Both the position numbers and the translations under genes were made by a program. Under the pieces are notes generated by a model that was not told where the DNA came from, searched no databases, and was given only the letters and a program-made list of their open reading frames with translations. From Chitinophagales bacterium (GTDB taxonomy: Bacteria; Bacteroidota; Bacteroidia; Chitinophagales; Saprospiraceae), in NCBI GenBank assembly GCA_022360175.1, contig JAKSDI010000036.1, forward strand, positions 1 to 60,488: DNA of 60,488 nucleotides. Reading direction: 5' to 3'. Positions 42,891 to 50,689 of the stretch are shown here, piece after piece. Positions within the stretch are counted from its first letter, which is position 1. Each line of letters begins with the position of its first letter.

Positions 42891-45800
42891 ATGCCGGAGT
42901 TTTGCCATTTACATTGCCATACACAGTATTCTTTATTGGATGGAGCCACCGATATAGGCACCATGATGGCTAAAGCTGCCAGGGATGGACAAAAAGGAGT
43001 TGCATTAACCGATCACGGTAATATGTTTGGCGCCTTTAAGTTTGTAGCGGAGGCAGAGCGCCATGATTTAAAGCCAATCATAGGTTGTGAGTTCTACGTA
43101 GTAGAAGACCGACACCATAAGACATTCTCTAGGGCAAAAGGAGAAAAGGATAAGCGTTATCATCAATTGATGTTGGCTAAAAACCAGCAAGGGTACGAGA
43201 ATCTGAGTAAACTTTGCTCCCTGGGTTTTATAGAAGGTATCTATAGTAAATTCCCACGTATTGATAAGGAATTGATAGAAAAATACCACGAAGGAGTGGT
43301 GGTTACTTCTTGCTGTATAGGTGCGATCATACCGCAATTGTTACTGGCTGGTAAGGATGAAGAAGCAGAGAAAGAATTGAAATGGTGGCTCAATATTTTT
43401 GGTGATGACTATTATATTGAACTGCAACGCCATCGTGGACTAGATAATATAGATATCGGAAAGGATAGTAAAGGAAAACCTATTTACACTGGTTTTAGCC
43501 AGGAAGATATCAATCAGAAATTACTGAAGCTGGCCGAAAAGCATAATGTAAAGGTTATTTGTACCAATGATTCCCATTATGTAGAAGAGGAAGATTGGGA
43601 GCCACATGATATTTTGCTTTGTATCAATACCGGGAGTTTATTGGAAGAAACTTCCCGCTTCAAATTTCCAAGCTCAGATTTTTATTTCAAGACACAGCAG
43701 CAGATGAATGATCTTTTCCATGATCAGCCCGAAGCAGTGGCTAATACCATGGAAATTTATGATAAGATCGAAAAGCTGACCCTTGCCAGAGATATTTTAC
43801 TGCCAGCATTCCCGATGCCTGAGCAGTTCAAAACCCAGGATGATTATCTGCGTCATCTTACTTATGAAGGAGCCAAACGCAGATATGGTACAATCACTCC
43901 TAAGATCAAGGAACGACTGGATTTTGAACTATCTGTTATTGCAAATTCGGGTTACCCGGGTTATTTCCTGATCGTACAGGACTTTACGACTACAGCGCGT
44001 GAAATGGGCGTTTCTGTGGGGCCTGGCCGTGGTTCGGCAGCGGGTTCTGCGGTAGCTTACTGTATTGGTATTACGAATGTTGATCCGATCAAGTACGATC
44101 TGCTGTTTGAGCGTTTCCTTAATCCGGAAAGGGTATCCATGCCGGATATTGATATTGACTTTGATGATGAAGGTCGACAAAAGGTGATTGACTATGTGAT
44201 TGATAAATATGGTCAGAATCAGGTGGCTCAAATTATTACATATGGTACGATGGCTGCCAAATCCAGTTTGAGGGATGTTGGCCGGGTAATGAATGTACCG
44301 CTTTCAGAGGTAGACAGAGTCGCCAAAACCTTTCCTGCTCACCTAAAAGCCAGCCTGGCAAAGGTATTGGCAGATAGAGATATTGATCCCAAGCTGAAAG
44401 GGGCTCTTAATAGTGAAGAGAAAGAAAAAGCCTACCAGTTTAGAGATCTGGCATCGGCGGATGATGAGATTGGACAGATGATCCAAACTGCACGGAAACT
44501 GGAAGGCTCTATACGAAATACAGGTATACATGCCTGCGGTGTCGTCATTACACCTGATGATATTACAAAGTACGTGCCTGTTACTGCCGATAAGGATACG
44601 GGCATGTTGGTCTCTCAGTTTGATAATAGTGTTGCAGAGGATGCGGGCCTATTAAAGATGGATTTCCTGGGTTTAAAAACCCTGACTATTATCAAGGGGG
44701 CTGTGCGGATGGTGGAAGAAAACCATGGGGTGAAGTTGGATATGGATGAGGTGCCACTGGACGATGAAGAGACCTACAAACTATTCCAGCGAGGAGAAAC
44801 AGTCGGTATCTTCCAATACGAGTCCGCCGGGATGCAGAAGTATATGAAGGAACTGGTGCCTTCTACTTTTGAAGACCTTATTGCGATGAATGCCCTATAT
44901 CGCCCTGGGCCTCTGGAATATATCCCCAACTTTATTGCGCGTAAGCATGGTAGAGAGCCTGTGGTCTATGACTTGCCAGCAATGAAGGAATACCTGGAAG
45001 AAACATACGGTATCAATGTTTATCAGGAGCAGATCATGTTGCTTTCGCAAAAACTGGCAGGTTTTACTAAAGGCCAGGCAGATATGCTGCGAAAGGGGAT
45101 GGGTAAGAAGAAGAAGAAGCTGATTGATATGCTCCACCCTATGTTTATTGAAGGCGGCGTAGAAAGAGGACATGACAAGGAAACACTTGGAAAAGTATGG
45201 AAAGACTGGGAAGCTTTTGCTTCTTATGCCTTCAATAAATCGCACTCGACCTGTTATGCTTTTGTAGCTTTTCAAACAGCCTATCTGAAAGCGCACTATC
45301 CTGCGGAGTTTATGGCAAGTGTGCTGACCAACAACAAAAATGATATTTCTAAGATAACCTTCTTCCTTCAGGAGTGTAAGCGAATGGGACTGAATGTACT
45401 TGGTCCTAGTGTAAACGAATCGGTCTCTGACTTCTCTGTAAATAAAGATGGGCACGTTCGTTTTGGCCTGTCTGCATTGAAAGGAGTAGGGGAGGGGCCT
45501 GTGGAAAATATCCTGGAAGAACGAAAAGAGAATGGCAATTTTGAGTCGCTGTTTGATATGATGCGGCGCCTAAGCTTGAGAGCAATCAATAAGAAAGTGC
45601 TGGAAAGCCTGGCTTTGGGTGGTGCTTTTGACTGTTTTGAGGGTATACACAGAGCTCAATATTTCTGCCCATCAGAGAAGTATGATACGCTGATTGAACA
45701 TGCGTCGCGTTATGGCAATGCTTATCAATCACAAAAAGCTCAGGCGGTGAATTCTCTTTTTGGAGATACGGATGAAGTCATGATTCCAGAGCCCAAAATG

Positions 45801-46454
45801 CCAGAATGTAACCCCTGGCCACTCATCGAAAAACTCAATAACGAAAAGAAGGTTACCGGAATTTTTATCAGTGGCCATCCATTAGATGATTATAAGATGG
45901 AAGTGGAAAACTTTGCTTCCTGCTCGCTAGAAGAAGTAGATAACAACCAAAACCGCAATAGCCTTAACCTGGTTGGTATGGTATCTATGGTACGCCATCT
46001 GGTGAGTAAAAACGGAAATGGCTGGGGAATATTAGAAATTCAGGATTATAGAGGTACCCAGGAATTCAGATTGTTTGGTGAGGATTATCAAAGGTTTAAG
46101 CATCTTCTGGAAGAAAGTAAGGCCTTGTTCTTGTCCTGCTCCTGGCAAAAAAGCTGGCGGGATGAAAGCATGGAGTTGAAGATTAAAGAAATGCGTCTTC
46201 TGGAAGGAATGGCCGAGGAAAAAACCCAGGGGATTACTGTCAAAGTAGGAATTGATACCTTAACAATGGATTTCATCAATCACTTTGATGAAGTTTGTAA
46301 TACTCACAAAGGGCCACATCGTCTTCGAATGGAGTTAGTAGATCGTACCAAACGCCTCAAGCTGGTCATGGCAGCCAAAGAACGCAAAGTGAATGCTACG
46401 AATGGCTTTATAGCAGAGTTAGAAAAAATGGGTGTGGATTATAAGTTGAGTTAA
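42891..46454 (+). CDS. dnaE: DNA polymerase III alpha subunit
   Basis: A 1187-residue replicative polymerase of the DnaE1 type. The N-terminal PHP domain starts at once (FCHLHCHTQYSLLDGATD and LTDHGNMFG). The catalytic palm contains the aspartate motif MPDIDIDFDDEGR with its Asp residues near 420-424 and the GPGRGSAAGS loop before it. Fingers, helix-hairpin-helix region (FGLSALKGVGEGPVENI) and a C-terminal OB-fold (NLVGMVSMVRHLVSKNG) follow. Length and order are normal for Bacteroidota. It is the replicative polymerase core and essential. It is transcribed alone; its stop overlaps by 4 bp the end of the convergent AAA ATPase gene. Confidence 0.97.
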   Translation: MPEFCHLHCHTQYSLLDGATDIGTMMAKAARDGQKGVALTDHGNMFGAFKFVAEAERHDLKPIIGCEFYVVEDRHHKTFSRAKGEKDKRYHQLMLAKNQQGYENLSKLCSLGFIEGIYSKFPRIDKELIEKYHEGVVVTSCCIGAIIPQLLLAGKDEEAEKELKWWLNIFGDDYYIELQRHRGLDNIDIGKDSKGKPIYTGFSQEDINQKLLKLAEKHNVKVICTNDSHYVEEEDWEPHDILLCINTGSLLEETSRFKFPSSDFYFKTQQQMNDLFHDQPEAVANTMEIYDKIEKLTLARDILLPAFPMPEQFKTQDDYLRHLTYEGAKRRYGTITPKIKERLDFELSVIANSGYPGYFLIVQDFTTTAREMGVSVGPGRGSAAGSAVAYCIGITNVDPIKYDLLFERFLNPERVSMPDIDIDFDDEGRQKVIDYVIDKYGQNQVAQIITYGTMAAKSSLRDVGRVMNVPLSEVDRVAKTFPAHLKASLAKVLADRDIDPKLKGALNSEEKEKAYQFRDLASADDEIGQMIQTARKLEGSIRNTGIHACGVVITPDDITKYVPVTADKDTGMLVSQFDNSVAEDAGLLKMDFLGLKTLTIIKGAVRMVEENHGVKLDMDEVPLDDEETYKLFQRGETVGIFQYESAGMQKYMKELVPSTFEDLIAMNALYRPGPLEYIPNFIARKHGREPVVYDLPAMKEYLEETYGINVYQEQIMLLSQKLAGFTKGQADMLRKGMGKKKKKLIDMLHPMFIEGGVERGHDKETLGKVWKDWEAFASYAFNKSHSTCYAFVAFQTAYLKAHYPAEFMASVLTNNKNDISKITFFLQECKRMGLNVLGPSVNESVSDFSVNKDGHVRFGLSALKGVGEGPVENILEERKENGNFESLFDMMRRLSLRAINKKVLESLALGGAFDCFEGIHRAQYFCPSEKYDTLIEHASRYGNAYQSQKAQAVNSLFGDTDEVMIPEPKMPECNPWPLIEKLNNEKKVTGIFISGHPLDDYKMEVENFASCSLEEVDNNQNRNSLNLVGMVSMVRHLVSKNGNGWGILEIQDYRGTQEFRLFGEDYQRFKHLLEESKALFLSCSWQKSWRDESMELKIKEMRLLEGMAEEKTQGITVKVGIDTLTMDFINHFDEVCNTHKGPHRLRMELVDRTKRLKLVMAAKERKVNATNGFIAELEKMGVDYKLS

Positions 46455-47797
46455 CTTATATCTAACAATATAGCTGCATAGGATTCTATTTGTGTCATGA
46501 GGTAATAAGGTAAATTCATTAGTGTATAAGGGGTTCCTCCTGGCGTCATATGTTTTTCTACGGTATATTCATTTCGTAAGAAACGAATGGCATAAGGCTG
46601 ATCACTACGCTCAACAAATTGATGAAGAGATCGAAGTCTACCTTGTGGCCCAGCTTTAATTTCGATCGGTAGTAGCCTTCCACGATATTCATAAACTAAA
46701 TCTACTTCTGCATTAGCATTGGCATCTTCTCTTACCCAAAAATGAGGTATATAGTTTTGTTTGGAATAAGTCGCTATTAATTCTTGAGTTAATAAATGTT
46801 GTATTATTCTGCCTTTATATATCTGATGAAGATCGTCTATTGCTAAAAATTCGTGTTGAACATTTAAAGAATAATTGAGTAAACCAGTGTCTAGCATTTG
46901 AAGCCGTGGTCGTTTTTTTAAGTCACTTATTATAGGAGGTTTTAATTGTGTGGTAGGGTAAATTAGTTGTATTATTCTAGCAAGTTCTAAGCTTCTTAAT
47001 GCTTGTCCAACATCTCTTGAACGATAATTTGATTGCCCAAAATTGGCAAATTTAATCCTGTCTTGTGCCAAGGGAGCTGTACGAATCACATGCCTCAATA
47101 TTTGTCTTTGTTTTGAATTATTACTATACTTTTCGACATCATCTAAATAGGCTTGCCATAATTCTTCATAAGTAGTATTGAGCCTGACTATATTCTGATT
47201 CTGAGCAAATAAGGCTACTACTTCTGGCATACCTCCTATCATAGCATATTGATGAAAGAGATTTAATAATATAGTATGGGCATAAACTGGAACAGGAATT
47301 TGCTGCAAAGCGGATAAGGCTGAATCATTATTTGTCCAGGTTAAAAATTCTTCAAAGTTTAGCGGATATAAATAATAATAGGAAACCCTACCGACAGGAA
47401 AACTTTTCACTTCACCTAGACTAAAATCGAGTAACGAACCGGCTGCAATGACGTGTATTTCAGGAGCTTCTTCATAAAAATACCGTAATAAGCGAATTGC
47501 CGATGGTGCTTCCTGTATTTCATCTATGAATAGAAGAAAATTTCCTTTTACTTCATTGATGTTGTATTTGAGATATAGTGCTTGTAAAAAGGTAGTGACA
47601 TCAGTATATTGATCAAAAAGTATTTTTATTTCCGGTTTTTCTACATTAAGTTCTAGAAAATGATCAAAGTTTTCCCCTAGCATACGAACTAAAGTAGATT
47701 TACCTACTTGTCTAGCGCCTCTTATAATCAGTGGTTTGCGGCGTAGTTTTTTTGCCCACTCTTCTAAATCTTTAAGGGCTTTTCTGTAGTATATCAT
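46451..47797 (-). CDS. AAA ATPase with DUF4143 domain
   Basis: A 448-residue protein. The N-terminal AAA-type ATPase has Walker A GARQVGKST (27-35), Walker B LLFIDEIQ and sensor AAGSLLDF. The C-terminal half is the DUF4143 domain, a restriction-nuclease-like fold with the PD-(D/E)XK-like residues in NAEVDLVYEYRGRLLPIEIKAG. Such proteins are common mobile or accessory genes, often present in many copies in Bacteroidota, with uncertain function. Its 3' end overlaps the end of dnaE by 4 bp. A pair of 27-bp direct repeats fills the gap upstream and includes a Bacteroidota-type promoter. Confidence 0.9.
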   Translation of the reverse strand: MIYYRKALKDLEEWAKKLRRKPLIIRGARQVGKSTLVRMLGENFDHFLELNVEKPEIKILFDQYTDVTTFLQALYLKYNINEVKGNFLLFIDEIQEAPSAIRLLRYFYEEAPEIHVIAAGSLLDFSLGEVKSFPVGRVSYYYLYPLNFEEFLTWTNNDSALSALQQIPVPVYAHTILLNLFHQYAMIGGMPEVVALFAQNQNIVRLNTTYEELWQAYLDDVEKYSNNSKQRQILRHVIRTAPLAQDRIKFANFGQSNYRSRDVGQALRSLELARIIQLIYPTTQLKPPIISDLKKRPRLQMLDTGLLNYSLNVQHEFLAIDDLHQIYKGRIIQHLLTQELIATYSKQNYIPHFWVREDANANAEVDLVYEYRGRLLPIEIKAGPQGRLRSLHQFVERSDQPYAIRFLRNEYTVEKHMTPGGTPYTLMNLPYYLMTQIESYAAILLDIS

Positions 47798-47810
47798 GCT
47801 AGATTTTATT

Positions 47811-47844
47811 CAAATATACTAAATAACCCCTTATTTGTGACAAA
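47811..47844 (-). promoter_or_regulatory. Promoter of the AAA-DUF4143 gene
   Basis: On the minus strand TTTG (47844-47841) is followed after 22 nt by TATATTTG (47818-47811), a full match to the Bacteroidota -7 consensus TAnnTTTG. Transcription would start about 8-10 bases before the ATG at 47797, giving a very short leader. Confidence 0.5.
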
Positions 47845-47878
47845 AAATGTCTTAAATAACCCCTTATTTGTGACAAAA
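47819..47878. repeat. Two 27-bp direct repeats
   Basis: The 26-bp sequence beginning TAAATAACCCCTTATTTGTG occurs at 47820-47845 and 47853-47878, exactly 33 bp apart (27 bp with one preceding mismatch). Each copy has an inner inverted repeat AATAA-CCCC-TTATT. They sit over and upstream of the -33 region of the AAA gene promoter, so they may be regulator-binding sites. Confidence 0.75.
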
Positions 47879-49150
47879 TTATTCCTTCTGCCCAATGATC
47901 TGCAATCCAACTCCTATTGGCATCAACAGAGATGTACCAAATAGCAATTCGTAATAATAAGGCATAAAGCCCATTGCTCCCCAAAACATCGTCCCTTGTA
48001 GAAACAGGATGAGTTCGCTACTGAAAAATCCAGCTAATAAGAGGATGAGCCCCGTTTTTGCAATCCTGTTTTCAAGATTTAACTGCCCCGAAAGGGATGC
48101 ATATCCCAGCAGAAACTGCGAGATAACACCTAACAATACCAGGTGGATAAAACCGATGACAAAATTACGGATAGTATAAGCTACGGTGGCAATGGCAGGT
48201 ATCACTACGGCTGCTTGCATAATGACTTTGAGAGCAAATAAAGCAAACGCTAATTTAATGAGCCTAAATCCCCATCCGCCTAATTGATGATGTAATTCCT
48301 GATGAGTCATTTTAACCATATAGAAGAAATAACCCATAGCAATTAGCTGTAGAATAACTCCAAGGCTGTTGGTTGCAAAAATAGCTGGCAGTGGTTCAGC
48401 CCATGCCAAAGCAAGTGCATAGGTGAAAAAGGTGGAAATAGAAAGTATCCAGAAAAAAGCATTAGTAGGTTGCTGGGGAACTTCGATGTTTTTGCTTTTC
48501 AGCAAATGAAAAAATAAAGCTAATACGGCAAAAGTGAACCATCCATTGAATTGAAAATGCAGATAAAACTGTATAGACATATAATAAATGGCTCTGTTTG
48601 TATAACCATTTATCATAATAGGAGGCATCGCCCAAAGTGCAATGGTGGAAAGCAATAAGAAAACAATAGCTGCTTTTGCAAAACGAATAGAGGGGCCTTG
48701 CATCCCTTTAATGTCTTTCCAAAACCTATGTACAAAGAGATAGGATAGCAGCATATGAAGGGTAGAAAATGTAATGGAAAAACCTCCATACCCCTGGAGA
48801 GGGAAGGCAATTAACATCCCAATAACCGAAACTTCAGTTAAGACAAAAAGGGAATGATAAAAACGGCTTTCCTGTTTTTCCGCAGGGAGGAAAGAATGAA
48901 TAAAAAGCGCATAAATTCCTAAATATACCCAACCTAACATCGCTACATGAGAATGCCCATGCAGGAAGTTTTTAAACTTCAACCAGCTAAGTTCTTCTAC
49001 AAAAGCATAGCGTAATATAACCCCAAAACAAGCGGCTATAAAGAAATTGATCAAAGCTATGCGAAACCAGGTTTTTGACATCTCAAATAATTTAGGAAAC
49101 CAGAAATGGGAAGCTGAAAATTTTTGAAATACTGTTTTTGAAATCAGCAT
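47879..49150 (-). CDS. Polytopic membrane protein of the nos neighbourhood
   Basis: A 423-residue protein with about twelve transmembrane helices. Conserved-looking histidine motifs lie in or near helices: FLHGHSHVAMLGWVYLGIY after the first helix and YLHFQFNGWFTFAVLALFF mid-protein. The arrangement recalls haem-copper oxidase subunit I or NnrS-like proteins, but the HPEVY-type copper-site motif is absent, so it is not an oxidase or NO reductase of known type. It ends 67 bp downstream of a cytochrome c lipoprotein gene, in the same direction and next to the nos genes. A role in haem/quinol electron transfer or NO response is inferred from context. A second possible start lies at 49081 (MSKTWFRIALIN). 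Confidence 0.65.
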   Translation of the reverse strand: MLISKTVFQKFSASHFWFPKLFEMSKTWFRIALINFFIAACFGVILRYAFVEELSWLKFKNFLHGHSHVAMLGWVYLGIYALFIHSFLPAEKQESRFYHSLFVLTEVSVIGMLIAFPLQGYGGFSITFSTLHMLLSYLFVHRFWKDIKGMQGPSIRFAKAAIVFLLLSTIALWAMPPIMINGYTNRAIYYMSIQFYLHFQFNGWFTFAVLALFFHLLKSKNIEVPQQPTNAFFWILSISTFFTYALALAWAEPLPAIFATNSLGVILQLIAMGYFFYMVKMTHQELHHQLGGWGFRLIKLAFALFALKVIMQAAVVIPAIATVAYTIRNFVIGFIHLVLLGVISQFLLGYASLSGQLNLENRIAKTGLILLLAGFFSSELILFLQGTMFWGAMGFMPYYYELLFGTSLLMPIGVGLQIIGQKE

Positions 49151-49216
49151 AATATCTCATAATTTTCAATTTCCCACTTCTTGAAGTAAAACAAGGAACC
49201 AGTATGGCCCTTTGTT

Positions 49217-49696
49217 TTATTCTACCGCTTGTCCGTCATTAGCATACATAAATTCTAATACATCACGAGCATCCTCAACCGAGAGATTTTGATTAGGCAT
49301 ACGTACCAGACATTCCTTAAGGAGCTTTCGGGCTTCGGCATCTTCTTCCAGCATCTCATCTATATTAACCGTCATGTTCATGATCCATTCGGGCTTGCGG
49401 CGATCTGTAATACCTTCCCAGCCAGGACCTACAACTCGTTGGTCAGTAAGTTTATGACATGCTGCACATTTCATCTCGTATATAGCTTTCCCTTTTTCTA
49501 CCATATCTTTTTTTAGCGGACTATTGAGGCTTACTTCTTTCACCTGCCCAATCCCTTTTCCATCATCCACCTTAGGTTCTTCAATCATACTCTTGGGAGG
49601 AGCAGTAGTTGATGAAGAATCTTCACTGTTGGATCCGCCGCCACAGGCGTATACTATTAAAGTGGCTAGTACGAGCAAAATAATGGACTTTTTCAT
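49217..49696 (-). CDS. Cytochrome c lipoprotein
   Basis: A 159-residue mono-haem cytochrome c. Signal peptide with lipobox VYAC (Cys18), a flexible low-complexity linker, then the haem-binding motif C77-A-A-C-H81 and a probable axial Met133 (VRMPNQNL). It should be anchored to the periplasmic face of a membrane and carry single electrons. The gene is divergent from the nosZ side, lies just upstream of the 12-TM protein gene, and is separated from the Rrf2 gene by about 270 bp. Donating electrons to NosZ is a reasonable inference, since no nosR, nosG/H or nosC genes are visible. Confidence 0.88.
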   Translation of the reverse strand: MKKSIILLVLATLIVYACGGGSNSEDSSSTTAPPKSMIEEPKVDDGKGIGQVKEVSLNSPLKKDMVEKGKAIYEMKCAACHKLTDQRVVGPGWEGITDRRKPEWIMNMTVNIDEMLEEDAEARKLLKECLVRMPNQNLSVEDARDVLEFMYANDGQAVE

Positions 49697-49789
49697 CGCA
49701 AATATTTTTGTTAAATAATTTGAACTGTTTTTAGAGTTTAAGTTACTCCTGGATTAAAAGTGGATGGAATTTACTTCCATAAACTCTAT

Positions 49790-49801
49790 TTGATAAATCA
49801 A
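49790..49801. promoter_or_regulatory. TTGAT-N2-ATCAA palindrome upstream of cytochrome c
   Basis: TTGATAAATCAA is a perfect 12-bp palindrome about 94 bp before the cytochrome c start. It resembles a Crp/Fnr site but with a 2-nt instead of 4-nt centre. Longer arms AGAGTTTA / TAAACTCT flank the nearby spacer (about 49733-49787). Confidence 0.3.
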
Positions 49802-49856
49802 CAAATTGCGACTAAAACATAAAATAAATCTAAACTCGTCTTATAATTTACTCTTC

Positions 49857-49950
49857 CTCGGCTTTCAGCTGCCCCCTCCAATCATATGACACATCTTGGA
49901 TGGTATAGATACTGTGCTCCCTCGGGGAGCTGCTCAGAGGGCTGGGGAAT
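49857..49950 (+). repeat. Composite intergenic repeat, copy A
   Basis: GC-rich segment in an AT-rich gap: GGCTTTCAGCTGCCCCCTCC followed about 50 bp later by GTGCTCCCTCGGGGAGCTG and AGAGGGCTGGGG. The same modules recur at 57047-57130 (same orientation) and 57799-57884 (reverse). The CTCC/GGAG parts form a strong hairpin. Confidence 0.6.
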
Positions 49951-49968
49951 ATTCCGTCAATTTATACT

Positions 49969-50394
49969 CTAAAGTATTAAAGAATCTTTCTCTATTTGTT
50001 TAGCAAGATCTCCAATGGCTTGATTGCGAAGTTGATGATTTAAACCTTCGCGATGAGCATAAGCTTGTACGTGCAATGGGCAGGGCGTTTCCGCCGAACA
50101 TACAGGTAAACCTAATATGCAAGATGTAAATACATCTGGCCCATCTATGCACTTAATTACTTCTTCCAGCGTGGCCTCTTTATTTTTTTTGCTCAAAAAA
50201 AAGCCACCACTTGGACCTTTAACGGAAGAGATAAGATTGTTTTTCGATAATTGTTGTAATATTTTGGCTAAAAAATGCTGGGGAACTTCTAACTCCAGAG
50301 CAATTTCCTTACCTCCTATTTTCTTTTCCTCATTTGCATTGACCGCTAAATAAAGAACGGCTCGTATTGCATATTTACACGCTTGTGAAAACAT
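49969..50394 (-). CDS. Rrf2-family regulator with Fe-S-type cysteines
   Basis: A 141-residue winged-helix repressor. The N-terminal MFSQACKYAIRAVLYLAV, PQHFLAKILQQLSKN and KGPSGGFFL segments are classic Rrf2. Three cysteines (C92, C99, C105; spacing x6 and x5) lie where NsrR and IscR bind an iron-sulfur cluster. Divergent transcription from nosZ and the nos setting favour an NsrR-like sensor of NO or redox state, though the cysteine spacing alone cannot separate NsrR from IscR. A 28-bp palindrome lies 37 bp upstream of the start over its own promoter, suggesting autoregulation, and may also affect nosZ. Confidence 0.9.
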   Translation of the reverse strand: MFSQACKYAIRAVLYLAVNANEEKKIGGKEIALELEVPQHFLAKILQQLSKNNLISSVKGPSGGFFLSKKNKEATLEEVIKCIDGPDVFTSCILGLPVCSAETPCPLHVQAYAHREGLNHQLRNQAIGDLAKQIEKDSLIL

Positions 50395-50423
50395 AATTGG
50401 CTTTAATTTTTGGCAAGTTATAT

Positions 50424-50458
50424 CAAAAATAAATAAAAGACAAAATTGTCCTTTATTT
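50424..50458 (-). promoter_or_regulatory. Rrf2 promoter with palindromic operator
   Basis: AAATAAAAGACAA (50431-50443) and TTGTCCTTTATTT (50446-50458) are inverted with a single mismatch around AA. The minus-strand -7 box TATTTTTG lies at 50431-50424 and overlaps the palindrome by one base. The position suits binding of the Rrf2 protein to its own promoter. Confidence 0.6.
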
Positions 50459-50569
50459 TTTGTGTGATTTTTTCTTTTACTTAATTGAAGGAAGCTGCTG
50501 AAAAATTTTCATACCATATGAATGTGTATAGTGTTTCATATTTTTAGTAACACCTGTTTTATGTTTAGG

Positions 50570-50581
50570 TGATAAATATCA
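50570..50581 (+). promoter_or_regulatory. Crp/Fnr-like site upstream of nosZ
   Basis: TGAT-AAAT-ATCA is a perfect palindrome with the FNR core spacing of 4 nt; the outermost pair departs from TTGAT/ATCAA. It lies 109 bp before the nosZ start, suiting activation of nos genes by a Crp/Fnr-family regulator under low oxygen. Confidence 0.4.
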
Positions 50582-50689
50582 TTGGTGGTATTGGTTCTGT
50601 GTTTGATCTTTGCATAAAGGATAAAAAAGTCTTTTAATCTTTATATGGATTGAACTTCTTGTAAATCAATTCACTAAATACATTTATAT

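Noticed and set aside
47879-49150. Haem-copper oxidase or NO reductase catalytic subunit
   Set aside because: The HGHSH motif is suggestive, but the HPEVY-type segment and the full set of six histidines are not found.
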